A DNA stretch of 64,000 nt from an uncultured Alistipes sp. (GCA_900545315.1 UQYM01000009.1:1-64000), one strand, 5' to 3'. Shown: positions 18,425 to 27,926, counted from the stretch's first letter. The notes: a model not told the origin generated them from the sequence alone. A program made the numbers and translations.

Positions 18425-19516
18425 ATGTTCAACCTTCCAGCTCCTATTGCTGCATTGGCAGAAAAGATCGACCAAGGCGGACGTCTCACCCGAGCCGAAG
18501 CCAAAACGCTGTTAACAGACGCTCCCCTCGCTCTGCTCGGCTTACTGGCTACACGAGCCAAAGAGCGTGTCAGCGGCAAAGTGGTCTTTTATAATCGTAA
18601 CTTTCATATCGAACCAACCAACATCTGCGTCTTCAACTGCCGCTTCTGCTCCTACCGTCGGCCGGCAGACTCCCCCGAAGCATGGGACTACTCGATGGAA
18701 GAGATACTCAACCAGGTGGAACAACACAAAAACAGTGGAGCCACAGAGGTACATATCGTAGGGGGTGTACATCCTCGCAATGGGTTGGATTACTACATCG
18801 AACTGATCCGAGCCATCCGTCAGCGTATTCCCCAAGCCTCGGTCAAAGCCTTTACGGCTATAGAATTGGCCTACATGATCCACAAAGCCGGCCTTAGCCT
18901 CGAAGAGGGGTTGGCTCGTCTGAAAGAGGCGGGCATGGAGGCCATCCCGGGGGGAGGCGCCGAAATATTTGCTGAATCTGTTCGCTCCCGGATCTGTCCG
19001 GAAAAAGGGAGCGCCGAAGAGTGGCTGGCTGTCCATCGTGCCGCCCACAAACTGCATATCCCAACCAACGCCACAATTCTCTACGGCCATATTGAGTCGC
19101 TGGATGATCGCATCGACCACCTGGATCGGTTACGCAGCCTGCAAGACGAAACGGGCGGATTCAACGCCTTCATTCCGCTCAAATATCGCAGTCGCCACAA
19201 CTCCATGGAGAGCATCGGCGAAGTGAGCATTGTCGAAGATATGCGCATGATGGCGTTGGCACGTCTCTATCTCGATAACATTCCTCACATCAAAGCCTAT
19301 TGGCCGATGTTCGGCAAAACGACAGCCCAACTGGCCCTCGCATTCGGTGCCGACGACATGGATGGCACAATCGACGACAGCACGAAAATCTACTCGATGG
19401 CCGGTGCCGAAGAGCGCAAACCTTCGGTCACCACAGCCGAAATGGAGGCGATGATCCGGTCGGCAGGCTATGAACCGGTCGAACGGGACACGTTTTACAA
19501 TCCGGTGAAAAAATAG
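18425..19516 (+). CDS. mqnE: Aminofutalosine synthase (radical SAM)
   Basis: MqnE joins the enolpyruvyl product of MqnA and adenosyl radical chemistry to make aminofutalosine, in the futalosine route to menaquinone. The 363-residue product contains the radical-SAM cluster motif CVFNCRFC preceded by NRNFHIEPTNI. It also has VGGVHPRNGLDYY, KAFTAIEL, EAIPGGGAEIFAESVRSRICPEK, EEWLAVHRAAH, ATILYGHIE and FIPLKYR, an order typical of MqnE and not MqnC. ATG 18425 was chosen where family homology begins. No other mqn gene is in the window. If the assignment is right, the organism uses the futalosine pathway instead of the classical Men pathway. Confidence 0.88.
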   Translation: MFNLPAPIAALAEKIDQGGRLTRAEAKTLLTDAPLALLGLLATRAKERVSGKVVFYNRNFHIEPTNICVFNCRFCSYRRPADSPEAWDYSMEEILNQVEQHKNSGATEVHIVGGVHPRNGLDYYIELIRAIRQRIPQASVKAFTAIELAYMIHKAGLSLEEGLARLKEAGMEAIPGGGAEIFAESVRSRICPEKGSAEEWLAVHRAAHKLHIPTNATILYGHIESLDDRIDHLDRLRSLQDETGGFNAFIPLKYRSRHNSMESIGEVSIVEDMRMMALARLYLDNIPHIKAYWPMFGKTTAQLALAFGADDMDGTIDDSTKIYSMAGAEERKPSVTTAEMEAMIRSAGYEPVERDTFYNPVKK

Positions 19517-19543
19517 TACCTTAGCGCCAAATCGATTCCGAAC

Positions 19544-20425
19544 ATGATTATGGATTATCTTCGCAAATTGATCGCCAAAATCAGCGGCAATCCCATTGCC
19601 CGTAATTTGGTCCTGGCCCTGTGTGCCATTATCGTCTTCGGCTTTGTGGCCAATCTGTTACTGAACCTTTTCACGCGACACGGCCAGGTTCGCGAAGTGC
19701 CCGATCTGAGCGGCATGACCATTGATGAGGCCAAACATGCCGGCAAAAGTGCATCATTGCGTATTGAGATCAACGATTCACTCTATGTCCCGGCCTACCC
19801 CGGCGGAGTGATTCTCGAACAAAACCCAGCTGCCGGAGCCAAAGTGAAATCGGGACGGCGGGTATTTGTCACCATCAACTCCTACAACCAAAAAATGGTC
19901 ACCATCCCTTACGTAACGGGATACTCGCTGCGCCAGGCCAAAAGCAATCTCGAAATGGCCGGATTGGGTATCGACAAACTGATTTACCAAAACGACCTGG
20001 CAACCAACAACATACTTGAAGAGCGCTACAACGGACGGGTCATCCGCCCGGGGAATAAGTTGCAGGCCGAAATGGGATCTGGAATCACTTTAGTGGTAGG
20101 TTTAGGAAGTGAAAACACAGTACAAGCGGTTCCACGTTTGGCTGGTTTCTCGCTTCACGAAGCAAAATCACGTCTGTGGGAAGCAGGCTTCAACGTAGGG
20201 CGTATCAAACGGGATGCGGGCATTAACCTGCTCAACGAAAAGGATGCACACGTTTGTGCACAATCTCCGGCTGCCGGCACCCGTCTCGGATTGGGGACTT
20301 CGGTTGACATCACCATCACGCTGGACGACAAAAAGGTCGAAGAGGGACACAAACAGGCCGACCGCTCCATGCGGGCCGCAGCCCAAGCCCTGGCCGACTC
20401 AACTGCCGAGGCCGATGCTGAATAG
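19544..20425 (+). CDS. Membrane-anchored protein with three PASTA domains
   Basis: A 293-residue protein with a short cytoplasmic N-terminus, one membrane helix (about 19-42) and three PASTA repeats in the periplasm. The repeats begin VREVPDLSGMTIDEAKHAG, TIPYVTGYSLRQAKSNLEM and AVPRLAGFSLHEAKSRLWE, with the closing GxxVxVTI-type strands. A charged Ala-rich tail follows. PASTA domains bind peptidoglycan fragments or partner proteins at the division site. There is no kinase domain, unlike Gram-positive PASTA proteins. In Bacteroidetes this gene commonly precedes rluD, as here. TACCTTAG at 19517-19524, overlapping the mqnE stop, is a possible -7 element. Confidence 0.85.
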   Translation: MIMDYLRKLIAKISGNPIARNLVLALCAIIVFGFVANLLLNLFTRHGQVREVPDLSGMTIDEAKHAGKSASLRIEINDSLYVPAYPGGVILEQNPAAGAKVKSGRRVFVTINSYNQKMVTIPYVTGYSLRQAKSNLEMAGLGIDKLIYQNDLATNNILEERYNGRVIRPGNKLQAEMGSGITLVVGLGSENTVQAVPRLAGFSLHEAKSRLWEAGFNVGRIKRDAGINLLNEKDAHVCAQSPAAGTRLGLGTSVDITITLDDKKVEEGHKQADRSMRAAAQALADSTAEADAE

Positions 20426-20606
20426 CCGTTTCGCTACTCTCATTTAACCAGGAGCCGAAAGCATTATACAGAACAAAAAAGGGAAAGGACTTTCAAGGGG
20501 GAGGCACAAAAGGCCAATAAAAGTGCATCTGCTCCTACATACGTCTCCCTTTTAACATTCAGGCTGGCATCTGCCACTAATGTTATCTCTGTCCGAATAG
20601 AAATCA

Positions 20607-21683
20607 ATGAAACCGACCGAACTCACAGAACCGTTAACTGACGATATGCTGCTACCCGACCCGGACGAAGAGCAGCAAGATGAAATGTATGAACATTTCA
20701 GTCTGACAGTTGACAAGGGTCAGGCGATGTTGCGTATCGACAAATTTCTGACCAATCGGATGGAGGGGGCCTCTCGCAACCGCATCCAAACGGCAGCCGA
20801 TGCCGGTAACATCCTGGTCAACGGCAAACCGGTCAAGTCAAGTTACAAGGTCAAACCACTCGATCGCATCTCGATCGTCTTGCCCTATCCAGTTCGCGAG
20901 GTTGAGATTATTCCCGAAAACATTCCGCTTGACATCCCCTACGAAGACGACGACATCATTATTGTCAATAAACCGGCCGGCATGGTGGTCCATCCCGGCC
21001 ACGGCAACTATTCGGGGACATTGGTCAATGCCCTCACCTATCATCTGAAAGATTTACCACTGTTTCAGAGCGGAGACATGCGGGCCGGATTGGTACACCG
21101 TATTGACAAGAATACCTCCGGAATCCTGGTCATTGCCAAAAATGAACGGGCACACGCCAAATTGGCCAAACAGTTCTTCGACCACACCATCGATCGGGTC
21201 TATTGCGCCCTGGTGTGGGGAAATATGGAGAGCGACGAAGGAACCATTATCGGCAATGTAGGACGCAGCACAAAGGATCGGCTGAAGATGGCGGTCTATC
21301 CGGACGGTTCACAAGGGAAACACGCCGTTACACACTACAAAGTGATCGAACGTCTCGGTTACGTCAACCTGATCGAATGTCGTCTCGAAACCGGTCGCAC
21401 CCACCAGATTCGCGTCCACATGGAGTATATCGGGCACCCGCTGTTCAACGACGAACGATATGGCGGAGATCGGATCCTCAAAGGCACCACCTTCTCCAAA
21501 TACAAGCAGTTTGTCGAAAACTGTTTCAAACTGCTGCCTCGACATGCACTGCACGCCCGAAGCCTCGGCTTTATTCACCCCACCACAGGACAATACGTCC
21601 ATTTCGAAAGCGAATTACCAGAGGATATGCGCACAGTAATCGAGCGTTGGCGCAACTACGTAGCCAACCGTCCAACCGAATAA
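20607..21683 (+). CDS. rluD: RluD-family large-subunit rRNA pseudouridine synthase
   Basis: The 358-residue enzyme has an acidic N-terminal extension (about residues 1-30), an S4 RNA-binding domain (about 40-95, RIDKFLTNRMEGASRNRIQ) and an RluA-type catalytic domain. The catalytic aspartate is Asp167 in HRIDKNTSG. Further motifs are NKPAGMVVHPGHG and the closing CRLETGRTHQIRVHM. It makes pseudouridines in helix 69 of 23S rRNA, if it is a true RluD. It probably shares its function set with the PASTA gene upstream, although 181 bases separate them and TATCTCTG (20584-20591) may be a weak promoter. Confidence 0.9.
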   Translation: MKPTELTEPLTDDMLLPDPDEEQQDEMYEHFSLTVDKGQAMLRIDKFLTNRMEGASRNRIQTAADAGNILVNGKPVKSSYKVKPLDRISIVLPYPVREVEIIPENIPLDIPYEDDDIIIVNKPAGMVVHPGHGNYSGTLVNALTYHLKDLPLFQSGDMRAGLVHRIDKNTSGILVIAKNERAHAKLAKQFFDHTIDRVYCALVWGNMESDEGTIIGNVGRSTKDRLKMAVYPDGSQGKHAVTHYKVIERLGYVNLIECRLETGRTHQIRVHMEYIGHPLFNDERYGGDRILKGTTFSKYKQFVENCFKLLPRHALHARSLGFIHPTTGQYVHFESELPEDMRTVIERWRNYVANRPTE

Positions 21684-22000
21684 ACAGCCTTTCTGCCCCC
21701 AAATTTGCTCTTGCAGCATACCCCTGGAGGTGAATTCCACAACAGATCTCTGCCCTCAAATACCGGATCAACACATATAGGGGAAAGCCTTACGATCGAC
21801 AGTTTGCGTTTAGAGGTAGCGCTCACTTCGACCTGCCTTGCCCGCCACGAGCAATTTTCAATTTCATATTCTCCCTTAGGGCATCACTGTGCCATTCCAG
21901 GTTATTCTTCCCCATAATGAGGTTGCGTCAAAACATTTGGAGACATTGCTGGCCAAATGAATTAGCGCATACAGGAAGGTTTCCCCTCGATAGGCTGCAA
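21684..22000. other. Convergent spacer between rluD and topA
   Basis: No gene or clear plus-strand terminator is visible. The topA terminator lies at its right edge. Confidence 0.5.
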
Positions 22001-22044
22001 AATAAGCAGGGCATCGGAACTCTTATTGGAACTCCGATGCCCTG
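22001..22044 (-). terminator. topA terminator
   Basis: A 12-base perfect stem CAGGGCATCGGA/TCCGATGCCCTG with a 14-base loop. On the minus strand it is followed by CTTATTTTG. Confidence 0.75.
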
Positions 22045-22117
22045 TATCAATTAGGGGAAATTTTGGTTAAGGATCAGATCTATTGGGTTATTCCCTACCC
22101 CTTCAATCCCTTTGTGG

Positions 22118-24424
22118 CTATTTCTTCTTCGACTTGGCGATAATCTCCCGACAAGCCTCAAGCGTCAACTCCTCCGGAACCTGTCCCTTCGGGATACGAT
22201 AGTTCTTGCCATCAAAGGCAATATAAGGACCGTACCGACCATTCAACACCTGCAAAGCTGGCTCTTCAGCAAAGGTTTTGATCGGCTCTTTCATCTTCTG
22301 ATCCTTAACTCGCTTCTGCTCGATCAACTCGATCGCGCGAGACAACTCGATCGTATAAGGGTCATCCGTCTTGGCCAACGACACAAACTTGCCATCGTGA
22401 CGCACATACGGACCAAAACGCCCCACGCCAATGACCACCTCTTTGCCCTCAAATTCGCCCAGTTTACGTGGCAGCTCAAACAGCGCCAACGCCTCATCCA
22501 ACGTAATCGTAGCGATTAACTGGCCCTTCTTCAAACTGGCAAAACGAGGTTTGTCCTCATCGCCTTCAGCGCCACCGATCTGTGCCACCGGACCAAAACG
22601 CCCAATCTTGACAAATACCGGCTTGCCACTCTTCGGATCGATACCCAGTTGGTGCATCTGACTGCTTTTGACCGGTTTGCTCTCCAACGCCTCGTTAACC
22701 TTCTGATGGAACTCGCCATAAAAGTTGCGAATCATATCCGGCCAACTCATCTCGCCCATAGCAATCTCATCGAACTGCTTCTCAACCGATGCGGTAAAAT
22801 TATAATCCATCACCTCGGCAAACTGCGCACCCAGAAAATCGGTAACAATCATGCCGATATCGGTCGGTGAAAGTTTATTCTTCTCTTTGCCGACTGTTTC
22901 ACTCAACGTCTTACGGGTAATCTTACCCTTAGCCAAAACCAACTGTGTATAGCTTCGTTTGACCCCGTCGCGGTTCTCTTTCACCACATATCCACGGGTA
23001 ATAATGGTCGAGATGGTCGGAGCATAGGTGGAAGGACGTCCAATACCCAACTCCTCCAACCGTTTCACCAACGAAGCCTCACTATACCGCGGTGGAGCCT
23101 GCGTGAAACGTTGCGATGAGGTTACCGAATTGGCCGTTAAACTATCTCCAACCTTCATAGCCGGCAACAGCGTTGTATCTTTCTCCGGCTCATCCTCAAC
23201 AGACTCGGAATAGAGCCGCAAAAAGCCATCGAACTTGATCACCTCACCGGTTGCTGAGAAGTGCTCCGATTTGCCCTCAATCGCTATATCAACCAACGTA
23301 CGTTCGGCCTGTACACTGGCCATCTGTGAAGCCACCGTACGTTTCCAGATCAGATCGTACAACCGTTTCTCCTGGGGCGTACCCTCAATCGAACGACGGT
23401 CCATATAAGAGGGACGAATCGCTTCGTGAGCCTCTTGCGCCCCCTTCGAACTGGTTTTGTAGTTACGCACCTGCGAATACTGCTCTCCGAACAGCGCCGT
23501 AACCTCAGCCTTGGCTGCCGCCAATGCCTGTGTAGAGAGATTGACCGAGTCGGTACGCATATAGGTAATGTATCCTGCCTCATAAAGCCGCTGAGCTACC
23601 GACATGATCTGACTCACCGACATTCCCAACTTACGGCCCGCCTCCTGCTGCAATGTCGAAGTGGTAAACGGAGCCGGCGGATTCTTGGTGGAAGGTTTCT
23701 GCTCAACCTTCGTCACCGTAAAACGGGCCGTTTTGCAGGCCTCCAAAAATGCCTCAGCCTCCTTCTCCGTCGCAAAACGTTTATTCAACTCGGCCCGGAA
23801 CGCTGCACTCGGCCCTTCTGGAGTCTCCACAACAAATTCTGCGACCACATTGTAGTAATCTTTGCTCTGGAAGGCGATAATTTCTCGCTCCCGCTCGACA
23901 ATCAATCGTACAGCTACACTCTGCACTCGCCCAGCCGACAACGAAGGTTTCACCTTGCGCCACAACACGGGAGACAGCTCAAAACCCACCAACCGATCCA
24001 ACACCCGACGAGCCTGCTGGGCATTGACCAGATTCATATTAATCGACCGGGGATTATCAACTGCATGCAGAATAGCATTCTTGGTAATTTCATGAAAGAC
24101 GATTCGCTTTGTAGTCTGTGGATCGAGTCCAAACACCTGAGAAAGGTGCCAGGCAATCGCCTCCCCCTCACGGTCTTCATCGGATGCAAGCCAAACGGTC
24201 TTTGCCGACTTGACCAACTTACCCAATTCAGTTACCAACTTCTTTTTATCTGCTGGAATCTCGTAATGGGGCTCAAAATTATGCTCAATGTCGATACCCA
24301 ACTCCTTCTTCGACAAGTCACGAATATGGCCAAAACTCGATTTGACCATATACTCCTTTCCCAAAAACTTCTCAATCGTTTTGGCTTTGGCGGGGGACTC
24401 GACAATTACTAAATTTTCCTGCAT
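22118..24424 (-). CDS. topA: DNA topoisomerase I
   Basis: A type IA topoisomerase that relaxes negative supercoils. The 768-residue product has the N-terminal Toprim domain (LVIVESPAKAKTIEKFLG; DEDREGEAIAWHL) and the core with RVQSVAVRLIVERE. The active-site tyrosine lies in GYITYMRTDSVNLS. In place of E. coli-type zinc fingers, the C-terminus has several Gly-Arg-Tyr/Phe-Gly-Pro repeats (RFGPVAQIGG, RFGPYVRHDG, RYGPYIAFDG), typical of Bacteroidetes TopA. ATG 24424 is used because the longer frame starts inside the upstream terminator. A -7-like TGCATTTG lies at 24440-24447, only about 12 bases before the start. Confidence 0.95.
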   Translation of the reverse strand: MQENLVIVESPAKAKTIEKFLGKEYMVKSSFGHIRDLSKKELGIDIEHNFEPHYEIPADKKKLVTELGKLVKSAKTVWLASDEDREGEAIAWHLSQVFGLDPQTTKRIVFHEITKNAILHAVDNPRSINMNLVNAQQARRVLDRLVGFELSPVLWRKVKPSLSAGRVQSVAVRLIVEREREIIAFQSKDYYNVVAEFVVETPEGPSAAFRAELNKRFATEKEAEAFLEACKTARFTVTKVEQKPSTKNPPAPFTTSTLQQEAGRKLGMSVSQIMSVAQRLYEAGYITYMRTDSVNLSTQALAAAKAEVTALFGEQYSQVRNYKTSSKGAQEAHEAIRPSYMDRRSIEGTPQEKRLYDLIWKRTVASQMASVQAERTLVDIAIEGKSEHFSATGEVIKFDGFLRLYSESVEDEPEKDTTLLPAMKVGDSLTANSVTSSQRFTQAPPRYSEASLVKRLEELGIGRPSTYAPTISTIITRGYVVKENRDGVKRSYTQLVLAKGKITRKTLSETVGKEKNKLSPTDIGMIVTDFLGAQFAEVMDYNFTASVEKQFDEIAMGEMSWPDMIRNFYGEFHQKVNEALESKPVKSSQMHQLGIDPKSGKPVFVKIGRFGPVAQIGGAEGDEDKPRFASLKKGQLIATITLDEALALFELPRKLGEFEGKEVVIGVGRFGPYVRHDGKFVSLAKTDDPYTIELSRAIELIEQKRVKDQKMKEPIKTFAEEPALQVLNGRYGPYIAFDGKNYRIPKGQVPEELTLEACREIIAKSKKK

Positions 24425-24446
24425 AGTTACGGTCTCTATCAAATGC

Positions 24447-24475
24447 AAAAACCTAAAGACTTGCTTTAGGTTTTT
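24447..24475 (-). terminator. Terminator between the DUF4270 gene and topA
   Basis: A perfect 12-base stem AAAAACCTAAAG/CTTTAGGTTTTT with a 5-base loop and T runs on both strands. It sits just after the DUF4270 stop and only 23 bases before the topA start. Confidence 0.8.
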
Positions 24476-24487
24476 ATTGTTATCTCT

Positions 24488-25930
24488 TTATTCTGGTCTT
24501 CGCACCAACGTATAGGTGACTGACACCCGTAACGGTAACGGATCTGAAGCATCCGTCGGCGTACTTAAAATAACCCGATGTGTCGGATTAAACGCCTCAA
24601 AAAATGAAGGGCCTAAGTCAATCATGTAATCTTGGGGAGCAATATCAGCTATAATCTGTACCATACGCGTTATATCCATCGTATAACTATTACGCGAACG
24701 GTTGACATACCCTCCATACGCCAATGTGATCGGATTAGTTTCAGACACCTCCATCGTATATAAATAATCCGTTATAGGTATAAAAAAATTATAATCTGAA
24801 TACATCCCTAACCGGTTCATCGCCATATCCAAATGCTCTGAAGTAGGATTCTCAAGTCCAATTTCAATGCGTGCACTATGGATAACAATCGACGTATTCG
24901 GATCTTTATTCTTCAGGTCCTTTAACTGGTTGGCGAAATCTTTGGTAAATTTCAAATAGGTGGTCACGCCCCCACACCCCTGCACATAACTTACCGAAAC
25001 CGGCGCCGATACCGTATCATTAAATTGGGATTGATCCAATTTACTACTATTATAATCAAACTGATACGTATTCAAACTCAATAAATCGGTATAGGTCGAT
25101 CCATCAAAAGAATACGAACCAACAATCGTATCGATCTGCGCAGTATTGTTTTCATCCACGTAATTCTTATGCGCATAGAAATTAAGTGTTGACGACGTGG
25201 TATTCACAGATAATACAGCTGCATCACGCGGTGAAGTAGTGCTCGGAGCAATGTATAAACCTTTAAATTCATCCACAAACAACGAATCTGATTCATAAAT
25301 TGAGCGTGAAGCATGTTGTAAACGATCCATCAAATCCTCAACCTTCGCTCCAGTCATCCGTAATTCAATCGGATTACCATCCGCCAATTTGTACTCAAAA
25401 GTAAACAAAGGTTCAGGATCAATCACCTCGTCCATATTGAACTGGCGTATGTAATACAAAGAATCCACATACAACCGCTTGGTCACTTCATATACATTGA
25501 ATATTTGCGTCTTGGAAGTATCCCCACTGCAAACTGACGCATCAAATGCCAAATATAGTGTTAATGAATCCGCCTGGGCACTAATAAATTCATCTGTTGC
25601 ATCGACATCTTCATCGTCATTTGTGATATAAAATCCCAAAGCACCATATTGTCCGAGCCAGCCCGATTCAAACCCTCCGAAGGTTTCATCATGCATGGCT
25701 CCGACACAACCATAATACCAACTATACCCGCTAAAATTCAGAGGAAAGGAGTCAACCAATGCAACATAGGCCTCAATTCCTGAGACCGTATCATGATAGA
25801 TTCGCATCTGCTGATCATTGGGGATAAACGAATTACCTACCGTATTATCGACTTTCGTACAAGACCAGAGGGAGGTAAACAACACCAAAAGAGAGGTGAG
25901 AATCCAAGCCGTATTCCGACGTCTATTCAT
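24488..25930 (-). CDS. DUF4270 lipoprotein
   Basis: A 480-residue exported protein with an Arg-rich start (MNRRRNTAW), a hydrophobic stretch and a lipobox ending at Cys24 (SLWSCTK), so it should be lipidated. It contains the DUF4270 pattern I know from Bacteroidetes: early VGNSFIPNDQQ, then beta-strand-rich sequence, and the late segment NRSRNSYTMDITRMVQ. No biochemical role is established that I know of. It is in an operon with the glycogen-synthase-like gene, whose stop overlaps its start by 8 bases. This pairing is common in the phylum. The DNA is more A/T-rich than its neighbours. Confidence 0.8.
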   Translation of the reverse strand: MNRRRNTAWILTSLLVLFTSLWSCTKVDNTVGNSFIPNDQQMRIYHDTVSGIEAYVALVDSFPLNFSGYSWYYGCVGAMHDETFGGFESGWLGQYGALGFYITNDDEDVDATDEFISAQADSLTLYLAFDASVCSGDTSKTQIFNVYEVTKRLYVDSLYYIRQFNMDEVIDPEPLFTFEYKLADGNPIELRMTGAKVEDLMDRLQHASRSIYESDSLFVDEFKGLYIAPSTTSPRDAAVLSVNTTSSTLNFYAHKNYVDENNTAQIDTIVGSYSFDGSTYTDLLSLNTYQFDYNSSKLDQSQFNDTVSAPVSVSYVQGCGGVTTYLKFTKDFANQLKDLKNKDPNTSIVIHSARIEIGLENPTSEHLDMAMNRLGMYSDYNFFIPITDYLYTMEVSETNPITLAYGGYVNRSRNSYTMDITRMVQIIADIAPQDYMIDLGPSFFEAFNPTHRVILSTPTDASDPLPLRVSVTYTLVRRPE

Positions 25931-26741
25931 TAGTCAAAATTTTGTGATAGAACGCCTCATATTGCTCCAGATAGTCGGCCGTAGACTTATCCTGATAGTC
26001 CAATACCGGTTTACCAAACGCTTTGAGACTCTCCATCAGTTTCGCCGACGGAGTAGCACTTTCACAAATCACCCCATCGATGTAATTCATAACGAACTTC
26101 ATCAGATTTTCGTATGTGGGATGTTCCAAAAGTGCAATATGTTTTTTCTCCACACCTTCACCGACTATCTTTTCAGCAAATTTCGGATCTAATTCACCCT
26201 CAAACGCGTCGTCATACAACGACATCACAATTTTTACATCCTTGAAAATTGGATCGTCAGCAAACGTATTACGTAAATAAACGGGAACTATCGTCGAAAA
26301 CCACCCGTGAACATGAACAACATCCGGAACCCAGCGCAATTTTTTCACCGTCTCCAACACTCCTCGTGCAAAGAAAATCGCACGTTCGTCATTATCGGCA
26401 AACGGCTTGCCCTCGCTATCGTTCAAAATAGCCTTGCGCTGGAAATAATCCTCGTTGTCAATAAAATAGATTTGGACACGAGCCGAAGGGATCGAAGCGA
26501 CCTTGATAATTAATTGATGATCGTTATCATCAATAATCAGATTCATTCCTGAAAGTCGTATCACTTCATGCAGTTGATTCCGACGTTCATTGATCAGTCC
26601 ATACCGCGGCATGAATGTACGGATCTCATTGCCCCGCTCCTGCATACACTGCGAAAGACTTCTGCAGAGTTTCGACATATCATTTTCAGCAAGATATGGG
26701 GTTATCTCCTGACAGACATATAAAATTTTGCAGTTACTCAT
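25923..26741 (-). CDS. Half-length glycogen/starch-synthase-like protein
   Basis: A 272-residue protein resembling only the N-terminal Rossmann domain of GT5 glycogen synthase. ILYVCQEITPYL matches the family's opening strand and DVVHVHGWFSTIVPVYLR matches the P-D-I-V-H-x-H-D-W-x-T segment. Two catalytic features are missing. The ADP-glucose-binding Lys-x-Gly-Gly-Leu loop is replaced by ENDMSKLC (about 19-26), and the whole C-terminal nucleotide-binding domain is absent (normal enzymes have about 480 residues). It therefore probably cannot make glycogen. Databases often label this family 'glycogen/starch synthase'; I treat that as a fold, not a function. ATG 26741 follows a good promoter; the DUF4270 gene overlaps its end. 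Confidence 0.75.
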   Translation of the reverse strand: MSNCKILYVCQEITPYLAENDMSKLCRSLSQCMQERGNEIRTFMPRYGLINERRNQLHEVIRLSGMNLIIDDNDHQLIIKVASIPSARVQIYFIDNEDYFQRKAILNDSEGKPFADNDERAIFFARGVLETVKKLRWVPDVVHVHGWFSTIVPVYLRNTFADDPIFKDVKIVMSLYDDAFEGELDPKFAEKIVGEGVEKKHIALLEHPTYENLMKFVMNYIDGVICESATPSAKLMESLKAFGKPVLDYQDKSTADYLEQYEAFYHKILTNE

Positions 26742-26778
26742 GACACTTAATATTACCGCGGACCACAAGGTCTGTTTG

Positions 26779-26808
26779 CAAAGGTACGACTTTTTAATGA
26801 TAAAACAA
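26779..26808 (-). promoter_or_regulatory. Promoter of the glycogen-synthase-like/DUF4270 operon
   Basis: Minus-strand TACCTTTG (26786-26779) is preceded by TTG at 26808-26806, 19 bases upstream. The leader is about 35 bases. Confidence 0.65.
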
Positions 26809-26876
26809 GGTACCCCTCCCCACGAAATTCTCGCAGGAAAGGCTAAAATCCCATTCAGAAGCTCCTCTGAACGGTA

Positions 26877-27926
26877 CTAAAGAATCAGCATGGCATCGCC
26901 ATACGTACCAAAACGATACTTCTCCTCTTTAGCCACCTTATAGGCCTCCATCAGCAGATCATAACCGGCAAAGGCAGCCACCATCATCAACTGTGTTGAA
27001 TAGGGCAGATGAAAATTCGAAATCATGCAATTGGCCACACTGAATTCATAAGGAGAGAAGATAAATTTATTGGTCCACCCTTCAAAAGGTTTCAAATAAC
27101 CGTCGGTGGAGACAGAGCTCTCCATAGCACGCATAACGGTCGTTCCGACCGCACAAACTTTACCTCCGGCCTGCTTAACCTTATTGACCATCTCCGCGGT
27201 CTCTTCGGGAATAATCACCTGTTCCGAATCCATCTTGTGTTTGGTCAAATCCTCCACATCAACCGTACGGAAATTACCCAAACCAATATGCAACGTCAAA
27301 AAGGCCATATTGACCCCTTTGATCTCGAGACGTTTCATCAGGTGCTTGCTAAAATGGAGACCTGCCGTCGGGGCTGCGACCGCCCCTTCGTGTTTGGCAA
27401 AAATGGTCTGATAACGCTCCTCATCAATCGGCTCCACTTTCGGACGAATCCAACGGGGCAGCGGAGTTTCACCCAACGAATACAAGGTCTTTTTGAATTC
27501 GTCGTAATCACCGTCAAAGAGGAACCGCAGAGTGCGTCCCCGCGAAGTGGTATTGTCAATCACCTCGGCCACCAACAGATCATCATCTCCGAAATAGAGC
27601 TTGTTGCCAATACGGATCTTTCGAGCAGGATCGACCAGCACATCCCACAATCTCAAATCGCGGTTCAACTCCCGCAGCAAAAAGATCTCGATCTCGGCTC
27701 CCGTCTTCTCCTTGTTTCCATACAGACGTGCCGGGAACACTTTGGTATCGTTGAAAGTCAGCACATCCCCTTCATCGAAATAATCGATCACATTTTTGAA
27801 AATGGTGTGTTCGATTTTGCCAGTATCACGATGGATCACCATCAACCGCGATTCATCCCGATTCTCTGCCGGATATTTGGCCAACATGTCGGGGGAAAAG
27901 CTGTAATTGTACTGCGAAAGTTTCAT
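26877..27926 (-). CDS. queA: S-adenosylmethionine:tRNA ribosyltransferase-isomerase
   Basis: QueA transfers and isomerises the ribosyl part of SAM onto preQ1-34 of tRNA, giving epoxyqueuosine. The 349-residue product has the usual length and motifs: YPAENRDESRLMV, FNDTKVFPARLYG, GAVAAPTAGLHFS, LHIGLGNFRTV and the late NFHLPYSTQLMMV. It lies downstream of truB on the same strand, separated by about 460 bases with no recognisable gene. Whether it is cotranscribed is unclear. Confidence 0.95.
   Translation of the reverse strand: MKLSQYNYSFSPDMLAKYPAENRDESRLMVIHRDTGKIEHTIFKNVIDYFDEGDVLTFNDTKVFPARLYGNKEKTGAEIEIFLLRELNRDLRLWDVLVDPARKIRIGNKLYFGDDDLLVAEVIDNTTSRGRTLRFLFDGDYDEFKKTLYSLGETPLPRWIRPKVEPIDEERYQTIFAKHEGAVAAPTAGLHFSKHLMKRLEIKGVNMAFLTLHIGLGNFRTVDVEDLTKHKMDSEQVIIPEETAEMVNKVKQAGGKVCAVGTTVMRAMESSVSTDGYLKPFEGWTNKFIFSPYEFSVANCMISNFHLPYSTQLMMVAAFAGYDLLMEAYKVAKEEKYRFGTYGDAMLIL

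Noticed and set aside
23426..24412. 328-codon open frame on the plus strand
   Set aside because: It is antisense to topA with its Toprim and tyrosine motifs intact.
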